A stretch of 64,000 nt of DNA from Alphaproteobacteria bacterium (GTDB lineage Bacteria > Pseudomonadota > Alphaproteobacteria > Acetobacterales > Acetobacteraceae). Below the pieces are notes generated by a model. That model saw nothing but the letters and a program-made list of their open reading frames with translations, had not been told where the DNA came from and made no database searches. The stretch is taken from the NCBI GenBank assembly GCA_026400815.1, contig JAPLOI010000009.1:41391-105390 (forward strand), written 5' to 3'. How positions within the stretch are numbered: the first letter of the stretch is position 1; each line of letters starts with the position of its first letter. Positions 43,391-52,271 of this stretch are shown here, in pieces. The position numbers and the translations under genes are program-made.

Positions 43391-45355
43391 TTGCCGCCAT
43401 TTCCCCCAACCTCAGCGGCCGGCGCCGTTCCGGCTTTGTCGTTTCGTACCGAGGCCGGTGCCCCGCGGCGCCTGGCGCCGCGGCTGGTGGCCATGCTGCT
43501 GGCCGCGGTGCTGCCGCTGGCGGTGTACCTGGCGGTGTCGGCCGAGGCGACACGGCATGCGACGCTGGGGTGGCTGGAGACGGAATTGCAGGATGCCGCC
43601 GCCCAGGCGGCGGTGCGCGAGGCGGCGGAGCTGGCCCGGGTGGGGCGGCTGATGCAGGCGGGCACCGAGGAATTGGCCGGCATGCCGGTGGCGACGCTGT
43701 GTGGGGTGGTGCGCCAGCTGCTGGAGGCGGCGTCCGTGCCCGTTACCGCGATCGCGGTGCATCGTGGCGGTGCGGTGTCGGCCTGCGGATCGGTGGGGGC
43801 GGCGCAGGTGGGTGCCGCGTTGGCGGCCGGCGGGGCAATCACGATGGCTGGCGACGCGCAGGGCGGGTTGCTGCTGGCGCGGGCGATCCCGGCCGGTGAT
43901 GGCACGGTGGCGGTGCTGACGGTGGGGCTGGAGGCGGCGCATCTGCCGCCGCTGGGGCTACCGCTGCGGCGCGACCAGGCTGGCCGGCTGCTGGTGGACC
44001 CGGATGACGGGATGGTGCTGGTGGCGATGCCCGGCCATGCCGCACGGGCCGGGCAGGGGCTGGGGATGCCACGGTTGCTGGCGGCGCTGCGTGGCAGTCT
44101 GGCCGGCGTGGCGCAGGCGCGCGACGCTGCGGGCGAGCTGCGGCTGGTGGGCCATGCGGCGCTGCCGCTGGCGGATGCGGGGGTGCGGTTCGCCGGGCGC
44201 GCGGCGCTGCTGATCGACCTGCCCTACGACGCGCTGCTGGCCGAGGCGGATATGCGGCGACGTGATCAGCTGGTGGCGGCCGGAACGCTGGCGGCGCTGG
44301 GGGCGCTGATCGCCTGGCTGATGGCGCGACGCTGGCTGTTGCGGCCGCTGCTGGCCGAAGGGGAGGAGGGGTCGGGCGCGGCCTCCCACGAGGCTCGGGC
44401 CTTGGCGGCGCTGCGGCCGGCGGGCACGTGGCTGCGCCATCAGGGCGACCTGGCCGCGGTGGCGGATGCGGCCGGGGAGATGTTCCTGCGGCTTGATCCC
44501 GATTTGCGGGTGACCTTTGCCTCCGCTGCGACGCGGGCGTTGCTGGGCTATGCGCCGGCGGAGGTGGAGGATGCCGAGCTGACGAACGAGCCGGGCTGGG
44601 AGGCGTGCCTGGTGCAGATCGCGGCGCTGCGGCAGGGCGAGATGTCGCCGGCGCCGAGCCGGTTCATGGCGCGGCGGCGCGATGACGGGGAGGTGGCGCT
44701 GGAAGTGCGGGCGCGGCGGCTGGCCGATGGCGGGTTCATGCTCGCCTGCCGCGACGTGGGCGTGGAGATGGCGCTGCAGCGCGAACTGGAGGAGGCGCAG
44801 CAGGGCCTGGCGGCGCTGTCGCTGACCGACAAGCTGACCGGGCTGGCCAACCGCAAGCGCTTCGACGAGGCGCTGGCGCAGGAGCTGGGCCGGGCGCGGC
44901 GGGCGCAGGAGCCGATCTCGCTGGTGCTGCTGCGATTGGAGGATTGGCCGGGCTGTGCGGCGAAGCTGGGCGCGCTGCAGGCGGAGGCGGCATTGCAGCA
45001 GATCGGCCGGCTGCTGACCGGGGTGCTGCGCCGGCCGGGCGATTTCGCGGCACGGCTGGACGAGGCGCTGTTCGCGGTGCTGCTGCCCACCACCGACCGG
45101 ATCGGCGCCCAGCGCGTGGCCGAACGGGTGCGCGAGGCGGTGGGCGAGGCATGGCGGCAGCTGTCGCATGCCGAGCTGGCCGCACGGATCGGCGCGGGCA
45201 GCGTGCTGCCGCTCGTGGATGGCGGGGACCCGGCAGACGGGTTGCTGGCGTTGGCCGAGCGGGCGCTGCGCGAGGAGGAAGCGGCGCATGGCACCGCGTT
45301 GCTGACGCCGCGCCTGGTGGCAGCGGGGGCCGCGGAGGCGCTGCAGGCATCCTGA
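43391..45355 (+). CDS. Membrane sensor with PAS and degenerate GGDEF domain
   Basis: A protein of about 654 residues. TTG 43391 is taken as start because GGAG lies seven bases upstream. TTG 43337 is an alternative. Helix one (LVAMLLAAVLPLAVYLAV) and helix two (LVAAGTLAALGALIAWLM) enclose a periplasmic sensor region of about 240 residues. A PAS-like region and a C-terminal GGDEF fold follow (LTDKLTGLANRKRFDEALAQ). The GGDEF signature itself reads RLDEA, and the metal-binding Asp region reads RLEDW, so cyclic-di-GMP synthesis is unlikely. It may bind nucleotide or act as a scaffold. Confidence 0.8.
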   Translation: MPPFPPTSAAGAVPALSFRTEAGAPRRLAPRLVAMLLAAVLPLAVYLAVSAEATRHATLGWLETELQDAAAQAAVREAAELARVGRLMQAGTEELAGMPVATLCGVVRQLLEAASVPVTAIAVHRGGAVSACGSVGAAQVGAALAAGGAITMAGDAQGGLLLARAIPAGDGTVAVLTVGLEAAHLPPLGLPLRRDQAGRLLVDPDDGMVLVAMPGHAARAGQGLGMPRLLAALRGSLAGVAQARDAAGELRLVGHAALPLADAGVRFAGRAALLIDLPYDALLAEADMRRRDQLVAAGTLAALGALIAWLMARRWLLRPLLAEGEEGSGAASHEARALAALRPAGTWLRHQGDLAAVADAAGEMFLRLDPDLRVTFASAATRALLGYAPAEVEDAELTNEPGWEACLVQIAALRQGEMSPAPSRFMARRRDDGEVALEVRARRLADGGFMLACRDVGVEMALQRELEEAQQGLAALSLTDKLTGLANRKRFDEALAQELGRARRAQEPISLVLLRLEDWPGCAAKLGALQAEAALQQIGRLLTGVLRRPGDFAARLDEALFAVLLPTTDRIGAQRVAERVREAVGEAWRQLSHAELAARIGAGSVLPLVDGGDPADGLLALAERALREEEAAHGTALLTPRLVAAGAAEALQAS

Positions 45356-45437
45356 CCTGCGCGGGCCCGGCTTGCCTTGGCGCCGGGTGGCGCGCAGTCT
45401 CCGGCCCCTGAAAATTCGGCCAATGAGGGGACGGTCC

Positions 45438-47000
45438 ATGAGTGATTCGAATCAGGCGATGAACGGCGCCGAGGCGCTGGTGCACACGCTGCTGGCCAGC
45501 GGGGTGGACACCTGCTTCTCCAACCCCGGCACCTCCGAGATGCATTTCGTGGCCGCGCTGGACCGGATTCCCGGCATGCGCTGCGTGCTGGGCCTGTTCG
45601 AGGGCGTGGTGACCGGGGCGGCCGATGGCTATGCCCGCATCGCCGGCAAGCCGGCCGCCACCCTGCTGCATTGCGGGCCGGGCCTGGCGAACGGCTTGGC
45701 CAACCTGCACAACGGACGCCGTGCCAGCACCATGATGGTGAACTGCGTGGGCGATCAGGCGACCTACCATCGCCCGCTGGATGCGCCGCTCACCGCCGAC
45801 ACCGAAGGCTTCGCGCGTGGCGTTTCCGGCTGGGTGCGCACCGCGATGCGCGCCGAGGACGTGGGCAACGATGCCGCGGTGGCTGCCCAGATGGCGCAGG
45901 TGTCGCCGGGCCAGATCTCCACCCTGATCCTGCCTTCGGACACCTGCTGGAACCCCGGCGGCGTGGTGGGCAAGCCCCTGCCGGTGCCGCCGGCGCCGAT
46001 GGCCACGCCGCATGCGGTGAAGGTGGCCGCACAGCTGCTGCGCGGCGGCACGAAGACCCTGCTGCTGCTGGGAGGCAACGCGCTGCGGGCCGATACGCTC
46101 GCCGAAGCGGCGCGCATCTGTGCGGCCACCGGCGCCACCATGATGAGCCAGGGCAGCAACGGGCGCATCGAGCGTGGGGTTGGGCGGCACCCGATCAACG
46201 GCATCCCATATCCGGTGGACCAGGCCGTTGCGGCGCTGAAGGATTTCGAGACCATCATCCTGGTGGGCACGCTGAAGCCGGTGATCTTCTTCGCCTATCC
46301 GAACAAGCCGGGCTCCCCGGTGCGGGCGGATGCGACGGTGCACCCGCTCTCCCGCCCCGAGCACAACCAGCTGCAGGCGCTGCAGGCGCTGGCCGAGGAA
46401 CTGGGCAACCCGGCCGCCGTGGCCGCGCCGAGCTACGGCATGGTTGAGGTGGCGAAGGGTGCCATCAGCAGCGAATCCTTCGCCCAGTCGCTGACCGCGA
46501 TGATGCCGGAGCAGGCGATCATCGTGAACGAGGCCGTGACCTTCGGCCGCGCCTTCGTCGGCGCCACCCATGGCGCCGCGCAGCATGACTGGCTGACGGT
46601 GACGGGCGGAGCGATCGGCGGCGGCATGCCGATCTCCACCGGTGCCGCCGTGGCCGCGCCGGGGCGGCGGGTGATCAACCTGCAGGCCGATGGCTCCGCG
46701 ATGTACACCATCCAGAGCCTGTGGACCCAGGCGCGCGAGAAGCTGGACGTGACCACGGTGATCTTCAACAACCGCAAGTACCAGATCCTGATTGGCGAGC
46801 TGGCCAATGTGGGCGCCAACCCGGGCCGCACGGCGATGGACATGATGGATCTGGGCAACCCGGACATCGACTTCGTGAAGATCGCCGGCGGCATGGGCGT
46901 GGAAGCGGCGCGGGCGGAGACGATGGAGCAGTTCAACGACCTGTTCGCGCAGTCCTTGAACCGCAAGGGGCCGTTCCTGATCGACCTCAAGACCGCCTGA
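45438..47000 (+). CDS. ThDP-dependent acetolactate synthase-like enzyme
   Basis: A 520-residue thiamine-diphosphate enzyme of the acetolactate synthase large-subunit/benzoylformate decarboxylase superfamily. The activating Glu lies in GLFEGVVTGAADGYAR. The Mg-ThDP motif, normally GDG...NN, reads ADGSAMYTIQSLW...VIFNN. No small regulatory subunit gene (ilvN) is adjacent, so it is probably not the biosynthetic enzyme. It may decarboxylate or carboligate another 2-oxoacid. GAGGGGACGG precedes the ATG. A strong hairpin follows the stop. Confidence 0.85.
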   Translation: MSDSNQAMNGAEALVHTLLASGVDTCFSNPGTSEMHFVAALDRIPGMRCVLGLFEGVVTGAADGYARIAGKPAATLLHCGPGLANGLANLHNGRRASTMMVNCVGDQATYHRPLDAPLTADTEGFARGVSGWVRTAMRAEDVGNDAAVAAQMAQVSPGQISTLILPSDTCWNPGGVVGKPLPVPPAPMATPHAVKVAAQLLRGGTKTLLLLGGNALRADTLAEAARICAATGATMMSQGSNGRIERGVGRHPINGIPYPVDQAVAALKDFETIILVGTLKPVIFFAYPNKPGSPVRADATVHPLSRPEHNQLQALQALAEELGNPAAVAAPSYGMVEVAKGAISSESFAQSLTAMMPEQAIIVNEAVTFGRAFVGATHGAAQHDWLTVTGGAIGGGMPISTGAAVAAPGRRVINLQADGSAMYTIQSLWTQAREKLDVTTVIFNNRKYQILIGELANVGANPGRTAMDMMDLGNPDIDFVKIAGGMGVEAARAETMEQFNDLFAQSLNRKGPFLIDLKTA

Positions 47001-47007
47001 TGTGAGG

Positions 47008-47043
47008 GGAAGCCTTCTTTTTCTTCGGAAAGAGAAGGCTTCC
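47008..47043. terminator. Bidirectional terminator, single-hairpin relative of the AT-rich repeats
   Basis: A 16-bp stem (GGAAGCCTTCTTTTTC against GAAAGAGAAGGCTTCC, one G-T pair) is capped by TTCG. It resembles the CTTC/GAAG hairpin of the convergent-gap repeats but lacks the core and the other hairpin. It fills a 51-base gap between convergent stop codons and can fold from either strand. Confidence 0.82.
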
Positions 47044-47051
47044 GTCCTTGC

Positions 47052-47498
47052 CTACCTGCGCGGCAACGGCGGCGGGAAGAAGCGGCCGGTTACGCCCGTC
47101 CAGATCAGGCCGAGGCCGAGGCCGAAGCAGCCGTTGATCAGGAAGGAGCGCAGCCAGGCCTGGCCGGCCCACCCGCCGGCGATCGGGGTCCCCTTCAGTA
47201 TGGCGACGACAAAGAAGCCCACCAGCATGGCGGCGACGCCGGTGAGCAGGCCGGCCAGCCAGAGCGGGATGGTGAAGCGCGGGGCCAGTGCGCCGAAGGC
47301 AGCGCCGTAGAGGCCGCCCCAGAAGCATTGGTTGAGCAGGGCGGGCACGCCCCAGGGGTTGGGGGCGAGATTCCAGACCCGGGCTGCGGCGGGGAGCATG
47401 CCGATCTCCCGCAGGGCGAGGATCATGCCCTGATGGAAGATCACGACGCTGAGTGCGGCGCAGAGGAAGCCGACGACGATGCGCTGGAGTGTGGACAT
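47052..47498 (-). CDS. Hypothetical four-helix membrane protein
   Basis: A 148-residue protein starting at ATG 47498 (MSTLQRIVVGFLCAALSVVI). Four hydrophobic stretches are visible. The loop after the first helix (NLAPNPWGVPALLNQCFWGG) is Pro/Trp-rich and the C-terminus is short and basic (FFPPPLPRR). No family is recognised. Similar small proteins are scattered in alphaproteobacteria without a known role. It converges on the ThDP enzyme and diverges from the SH3-domain gene. Confidence 0.75.
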   Translation of the reverse strand: MSTLQRIVVGFLCAALSVVIFHQGMILALREIGMLPAAARVWNLAPNPWGVPALLNQCFWGGLYGAAFGALAPRFTIPLWLAGLLTGVAAMLVGFFVVAILKGTPIAGGWAGQAWLRSFLINGCFGLGLGLIWTGVTGRFFPPPLPRR

Positions 47499-47606
47499 GG
47501 TGATGACCCCATTTTGTTGGGAGTGTGATGCCGAAGCGCCGCCCGAGTCCACTCCTGCAGGGTTTTCGGCTAAGCCAGGGCGTGGCGTGGGCTTGAAGGG
47601 GGCATC

Positions 47607-48296
47607 TTGGGCGAGGTGAGCGGCGAGGACCTGGAGCGGCTGGCCAACCGGATGGCGCTGCTGGTCTCCGATGATGGCGAGGCCGACAATGCCGGCCGTG
47701 CGGTGGGCCAGCTGGCGCGGCGGCTGGGGCTTTCCGGCGGCGACCTGAAGGCGCTGGTGCTGGCGAGCGCGGGCAGCGGGTTCCGGCCCGGCAGTTCACC
47801 GGCGACGCTGCGGTTGGAGCAGGAAATCGACGCGCTGCGCCAGGAATTGCGCGAGGCGCGCGAGGGCGAGCGCGCCGCGCGTGAGGATCGGGATGCGCTG
47901 GTGGCCGAGAACGGCGCGATGCGCGTGGCGATGTACCGCCGGCGTGCCGGGGCCAAGATGCGCAACTTGCTGCTGGGCTTGGGGGCGATCGGGGTGGTGG
48001 CGGTGGCGGCCGGGGTGGTGCTGCTGACGCCTGATCCGACGCCGGTGCCGATGGGCGTGCCCATGGGGGGCCGCGGCGATGGCATGGCGCCGGCGGCGCG
48101 GGTGGCCATGGTGCGTGGGGCCGGGGCGGTGCTGTATCGTGGGCCCGACCGGTCCTCGGAGGTTATCGGGCGGCTGGGGGCCGGCTCGCGGCTGCTGGTG
48201 CAGCGCACGGAATGGCGCAGCATGATGCAGTGGGTGCAGGTGGAAGTGGAGGGGCGCGTGGGATACGTGGCCACCACTGAGGTCGAGATCTTCTAA
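47607..48296 (+). CDS. Membrane-anchored SH3b-domain protein
   Basis: A 229-residue protein. An N-terminal helical region is followed by a charged coiled coil (EQEIDALRQELREAREGERA, about residues 70-105). One membrane helix follows (NLLLGLGAIGVVAVAAGVVL), then a periplasmic bacterial SH3 domain (AVLYRGPDRSSEVIGRLGAG and WVQVEVEGRVGYVATTEVE). SH3b domains commonly bind cell-wall peptides or proteins. TTG 47607 is chosen for its spacing from AGGGGG. GTG 47616 is an alternative. The cellular role is unknown. Confidence 0.75.
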   Translation: MGEVSGEDLERLANRMALLVSDDGEADNAGRAVGQLARRLGLSGGDLKALVLASAGSGFRPGSSPATLRLEQEIDALRQELREAREGERAAREDRDALVAENGAMRVAMYRRRAGAKMRNLLLGLGAIGVVAVAAGVVLLTPDPTPVPMGVPMGGRGDGMAPAARVAMVRGAGAVLYRGPDRSSEVIGRLGAGSRLLVQRTEWRSMMQWVQVEVEGRVGYVATTEVEIF

Positions 48297-48431
48297 GGGA
48301 AGCAAGCGGTTCTTTTTTGAAAAAAAAGAACCAAAAAACTTTACTGACTAGAGGCGGATGGACTGGATCTTCCCGCCTTAATAAATGAAGTTTTTTTGCT
48401 TCTTTTTGTTCACAAAAAGAAGACTCTTGCT
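48297..48431. repeat. Convergent-gap repeat, copy D
   Basis: First hairpin GGTTCTTTTTT/AAAAAAGAACC at about 48308-48332. The second hairpin at about 48399-48422 reads CTTCTTTTTGT/ACAAAAAGAAG, where a changed base pair (G-C) replaces the T-A of other copies. The core is weak: only AGGCGG (48352-48357) and CCGCCT (48373-48378) pair. Outer ends GAAGCAAG and CTTGCTTC are perfect inverted repeats, closing the unit. It lies between the convergent SH3b gene and eutC. Confidence 0.85.
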
Positions 48432-49169
48432 TCAGGCTTCACTGATCCGCGCCGCGGGCGTCGGTTGTTCGTCCTTCAGCGCCACGCCGGTAAGGCCGAG
48501 GCGGCGCATGGCGGCGATCAGCCAGAGCAGCTTCGCCGCGGCCTCGGGGATGGGCAGGCCTTCCGGGCGGATGTTGGAGATGCAGTTGCGTTCCGCGTCG
48601 GTGCGGCCGGGGCGGGGCTGCCAGGTGAGGTAGATTCCGAGGCTGTCGGGCGTGGACAGGCCCGGGCGCTCGCCGATCAGCACGGCAACAGCGTCCGCAC
48701 CCAGGGCTGCGCCGATCTCGTCGCCGAGAGCGACACGGCCCTGGCGGGCGATGATGACGGGGCCGGATTGGCCGAGGGCGGGCATCACCTGGGCCAGGAG
48801 CGGGGCGGCATGGCGCTGCACGGCGGTGGCGGAGAGGCCGTCTGCCACCACGAAGGCGATGCCCGGGGTGCGGGGAAGGCGGGCGGCTTCGCCCGGGGCG
48901 AGGCGGCGGCCGAGATCGGGGCGCAGGAGATAGGTGCGGCGATCCGGACAGGCACTGTGGATCGTGGTGCTGGACAGGCCGGCGGCGGCGAGGTCGGCGG
49001 TGAGTTGTTCCACGTTGAGTTCGGCGTGGACGGCATCGCGCGCGGCGGCGTGGGCGGCCTGGAATTCGAGATGCGCGGCGGTGGGCAGGCCGTTGCCGAC
49101 GCGCCCGAGGGCGACGCGGGCGGGGGTGAAGCGGCGCAGGTCTCGCCAGAGGGTGGGCGGCGTGCTCAT
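48432..49169 (-). CDS. eutC: Ethanolamine ammonia-lyase small subunit
   Basis: A 245-residue light chain of the adenosylcobalamin-dependent enzyme that converts ethanolamine to acetaldehyde and ammonia. Family landmarks are TPARVALGRVGNGLPT near the start, FVVADGLSATAVQRHA, and IGERPGLSTPDSLGIYLTWQ. The ATG overlaps the eutB stop as ATGA, indicating coupling. No carboxysome-type eut genes, reactivase or acetaldehyde dehydrogenase are nearby, so this is the short, cytosolic form of the pathway. Confidence 0.95.
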   Translation of the reverse strand: MSTPPTLWRDLRRFTPARVALGRVGNGLPTAAHLEFQAAHAAARDAVHAELNVEQLTADLAAAGLSSTTIHSACPDRRTYLLRPDLGRRLAPGEAARLPRTPGIAFVVADGLSATAVQRHAAPLLAQVMPALGQSGPVIIARQGRVALGDEIGAALGADAVAVLIGERPGLSTPDSLGIYLTWQPRPGRTDAERNCISNIRPEGLPIPEAAAKLLWLIAAMRRLGLTGVALKDEQPTPAARISEA

Positions 49170-50548
49170 GACAGGCCGACCAGGGCGGGGGACATGGGGG
49201 CGGGAATGCGATCGGGCGTGGAAGTGGCCAGGCCCATGCGTTCCAGCCAGGCCTCGAATTCCGGGGCGGGGCGCAGGTTGAGGGTGCTGCGGAGGTAGAG
49301 CGCGTCGTGGAAGGAGGTGCTCTGGTAGGAGAGCATCACGTCGTCCGCGCCGGGCACCCCCATGATGTAGGTGACGCCGGCGGCGCCGAGCAGGGTGAGC
49401 AGGGCGTCCATGTCGTCCTGATCCGCCTCGGCGTGGTTGGTGTAGCAAACGTCCACCCCCATCGGCAGGCCGAGGAGCTTGCCGCAGAAATGGTCCTCCA
49501 GCCCGGCGCGGATGATCTGCTTGCCGTCGTAGAGATATTCGGGGCCGATGAAGCCGACGACGGTGTTGACCAGCAGGGGCGAAAAGCGGCGGGCTACGGC
49601 GTAGGCGCGGGCTTCCACGGTTTGCTGGTCCACGCCGTGATGGGCGTTGGCGGACAGCGCGCTGCCCTGGCCGGTTTCGAAATACATCACGTTCTGGCCG
49701 ACGGTGCCGCGGTTCAGCGCCAGGGCGGCCTGCTGGGCTTCGGCGAGCAGGGCGAGGTTCACGCCGAAGCTGGTGTTGGTCGCTTCGGTGCCGCCGATGG
49801 ACTGGAAGACGAGGTCCACCGGTGCGCCTTCCTCGATGCAGCGCAGCGTGGTGGTGACGTGGGCGAGGATGCAGGTTTGGGTGGGGATGGCGTAGCGGGC
49901 GCGCACCTCATCGAGCATGTGCAGCAGGGCGGTGGTGGCGGCGACGCTGTCGGTGGCGGGGTTCACGCCGATGACGGCATCGCCGGCGCCGAGCAGCAGG
50001 CCATCCAGCGTGGAGGCGGCGACGCCGCGCGGGTCGTCGATGGGGTGGTTGGGTTGCAGGCGGACGGAGAGGCGGCCAGGCAGGCCGATGGTGTTGCGGA
50101 AGGCGGAGGTGACGCGGCATTTCGCGGCGATGGCGACGAGATCCTGCAGGCGGCAGATCTTGGAGATGGCGGCGACCATTTCCGGGGTTAGGCCGGGGCG
50201 CAGGGCGGTAAGGGTTTTGGAGGTGGCCTCGGCCAGCAGCCAGTCCCGGAAGCCGCCGATGGTCAGGTGGGCGATGGGGGCGAAGGCAGCGGCGTCGTGG
50301 CTGTCGATGATGAGGCGGGTGATCTCATCGGCCTCGTAGGGAATCACGGCTTCATTGAGGAAGGCACGCAGCGGGAGGTCCGCCAGGGCGAGCTGGGCCG
50401 CGACGCGCTCGCTGGCGGATTCCGCGGCCAGGCCGGCCAGCATGTCGCCGGAGCGCAGCGGGGTGGCGCGGGCGAGCAGGGTGCGCAGGCTATCGAAGGT
50501 GTAGCGCGTTCCGTTGACTGTGGCTGCATGTGGGGCGGCGTGCGGCAT
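49166..50548 (-). CDS. eutB: Ethanolamine ammonia-lyase large subunit
   Basis: A 460-residue heavy chain that holds the ethanolamine site in a TIM barrel. Landmarks are RLSVRLQPNHPIDDPRGVAA, FQSIGGTEATNTSFGVN, MYFETGQGSALSANAHHGVD and YTNHAEADQDDMD. The start MPHAAPHAATVNGTRYTF has GGAG at about eight bases. It is transcribed with eutC. I looked for a cobalamin riboswitch in the 244 bases upstream and did not find the conserved B12 core. Confidence 0.95.
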   Translation of the reverse strand: MPHAAPHAATVNGTRYTFDSLRTLLARATPLRSGDMLAGLAAESASERVAAQLALADLPLRAFLNEAVIPYEADEITRLIIDSHDAAAFAPIAHLTIGGFRDWLLAEATSKTLTALRPGLTPEMVAAISKICRLQDLVAIAAKCRVTSAFRNTIGLPGRLSVRLQPNHPIDDPRGVAASTLDGLLLGAGDAVIGVNPATDSVAATTALLHMLDEVRARYAIPTQTCILAHVTTTLRCIEEGAPVDLVFQSIGGTEATNTSFGVNLALLAEAQQAALALNRGTVGQNVMYFETGQGSALSANAHHGVDQQTVEARAYAVARRFSPLLVNTVVGFIGPEYLYDGKQIIRAGLEDHFCGKLLGLPMGVDVCYTNHAEADQDDMDALLTLLGAAGVTYIMGVPGADDVMLSYQSTSFHDALYLRSTLNLRPAPEFEAWLERMGLATSTPDRIPAPMSPALVGLS

Positions 50549-50792
50549 GCGGGCTCCTGTGCTGTGGCGCAGCATAGGGGTGACCCGGCACGCAGGCCAG
50601 CAATGCGCGTGTTGATGCAACCGCCAGTGGGGCACGGCGAGAAAGCGCTGGACTCGGGGGCGGGTGGAGCGTAGATGCGCCCCTCCACCGGAACGCGGGA
50701 GATGTCCGGGTGCGCTTGCGCGCCCTGGGTGTCGGTTGAACCGCGGTCCCCCAACCCTCGCCGGTGCGCCGGCGAACAGGAGCCAAGGGATC

Positions 50793-51227
50793 ATGGCGAA
50801 GAAAATCGTCGGCTACATCAAGTTGCAGATTCCGGCCGGCAAGGCCAATCCTTCCCCGCCTGTCGGCCCGGCGTTGGGCCAGCGCGGCCTGAACATCATG
50901 TCGTTCGTGAAGGAATTCAACGCCGTGACGGCGCAGATGGAGCCCGGGATGCCGGTGCCGGTGGTGATCACCGCCTTCGGCGACCGCACGTTCAGCTTCA
51001 TCACCAAGACGCCGCCGAACACCTACTTCCTGAAGAAGGCCGCAGGCATCCAGAAGGGGACCACCACCCCGGGCAAGGGTGCGCCGAGTGGCCGCGTGAC
51101 CATGGACCAGCTGCGCGAGATCGCGGCGCAGAAGATGGTCGATATGAATGCCAACGACGTCGACGGCGCAGTGCGCATGCTCGTCGGCAGTGCCCGCTCG
51201 ATGGGCCTCACCGTGGTGGAGGGCTGA
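50793..51227 (+). CDS. rplK: Ribosomal protein L11
   Basis: A 144-residue protein of the GTPase-associated centre. [20 protein letters not shown] and [16 protein letters not shown] are diagnostic. It is first in rplK-rplA-rplJ-rplL-rpoB-rpoC. The genes usually found upstream in bacteria (secE, nusG) are absent here, since eutB lies upstream and divergent. The 244-base gap holds a 7-bp hairpin (GGTGGAG at 50666 against CTCCACC ending 50692) but no convincing promoter was fixed. Confidence 0.96.
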   Translation: MAKKIVGYIKLQIPAGKANPSPPVGPALGQRGLNIMSFVKEFNAVTAQMEPGMPVPVVITAFGDRTFSFITKTPPNTYFLKKAAGIQKGTTTPGKGAPSGRVTMDQLREIAAQKMVDMNANDVDGAVRMLVGSARSMGLTVVEG

Positions 51228-51231
51228 GATC

Positions 51232-51921
51232 ATGGCACACAAGAAGCGTCTGGCCGCTGCCTATCAGGCCGTTGACACCGCGAAGCTGTATTCCCTGGCC
51301 GAGGCGATCGCCACGGTGCAGGCCAATGCCAAGGCGAAGTTCGACGAGACCATCGAGATCAGCATGAACCTGGGTATCGACCCGCGGCATGCCGACCAGA
51401 TGGTGCGCGGGCTCGTCGGCCTGCCGAACGGCACCGGCAAGACCCTGCGCGTGGGCGTGTTCGCCCGCGGTGCGAAGGCCGAGGAGGCGCTGGCCGCTGG
51501 GGCCGACGTGGTGGGTTCGGACGACCTGGCCGAGAAGATCCAGGCCGGCGACATCCAGTTCGACCGCTGCATCGCGACCCCGGACATGATGGGCCTGGTG
51601 GGCCGCCTGGGTAAGATCCTGGGCCCGCGCGGCCTGATGCCGAACCCCCGCCTGGGCACCGTGACCATGGACGTGAAGGGCGCGATCACCGCCGCCAAGG
51701 CCGGCCAGGTTGAGTTCCGCGCCGAGAAGGCCGGGATCGTGCATGCCGGCATCGGCAAGGCGTCCTTCCCGGCCGATAAGCTGCTGGAGAACGCGAAGGC
51801 GTTCGCCGATGCGATCGTGAAGGCCAAGCCGACCGGCGCCAAGGGCACCTATGTCCAGAAGGTCGCGGTCAGCTCCACCATGGGCCCGGGCGTTCGCGTG
51901 GACGTTGGCACGATCGCCTAA
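51232..51921 (+). CDS. rplA: Ribosomal protein L1
   Basis: A 229-residue protein of the L1 stalk, which binds 23S rRNA near the E site and often represses its own operon by binding the mRNA leader. The diagnostic region [20 protein letters not shown] and [20 protein letters not shown] are present. It starts four bases after rplK. A TTCG-capped hairpin (CCCGGCC/GGCCGGG, 51941-51958) follows the stop. Confidence 0.96.
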   Translation: MAHKKRLAAAYQAVDTAKLYSLAEAIATVQANAKAKFDETIEISMNLGIDPRHADQMVRGLVGLPNGTGKTLRVGVFARGAKAEEALAAGADVVGSDDLAEKIQAGDIQFDRCIATPDMMGLVGRLGKILGPRGLMPNPRLGTVTMDVKGAITAAKAGQVEFRAEKAGIVHAGIGKASFPADKLLENAKAFADAIVKAKPTGAKGTYVQKVAVSSTMGPGVRVDVGTIA

Positions 51922-52271
51922 CGGCTTCAACGAGATACACCCCGGCCTTCGGGCCGGGCGTGGGCAGGGGGCGGGAGCCCCCGATCCTGTCCGAGACCGC
52001 ACGTTGCCCCCACGCCATTGGCCGGCGGGGCATTAAGGCACCTTCGGGTGCGCGCGCGGGAGACGGGGATGCCAAGGATTGAAGGGGTTCAAGCCCCGGT
52101 GTCTTTGGCGGTTCCGACTCGACTGGCGGCACCCTGTGCCGTCGGGGACAGGCGAACCGGGCTGGTCCGGGCGCCTGGAATGCACCTTCGGGTGCCAGGC
52201 GTGCGTGCTGGCCTCAGGGCAACCCGGCTGGGAGCGGTCCATACGCTTCTGGCCACCGACGGAGACGGGAT
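51922..52271 (+). promoter_or_regulatory. rplJ leader with several stable hairpins
   Basis: This 350-base segment precedes rplJ and holds no gene. Hairpins seen are CCCGGCC-TTCG-GGCCGGG (51941-51958), GGGGGC-GGGA-GCCCCC (51967-51982), GCACC-TTCG-GGTGC (52038-52051), and a repeat of the last one extended by an outer GCCTG/CAGGC stem with a four-base one-sided bulge (52173-52200). In many bacteria the rplJ leader binds L10-L12 and represses translation. That role is likely here, but the exact L10 site was not identified. Confidence 0.5.

Noticed and set aside
50549..50660. Possible cobalamin riboswitch before eutB (CCCCACTGG on the minus strand)
   Set aside because: EutB is B12-dependent, but the conserved B12-box and core elements (such as the GGTGAAANTCC region) are missing. 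The match is too short.
52080..52100. tRNA T-arm-like GGGGTTCAAGCCCC
   Set aside because: No acceptor stem, D-arm or anticodon arm can be drawn at the right distances. It is a simple 4-bp hairpin in the rplJ leader.
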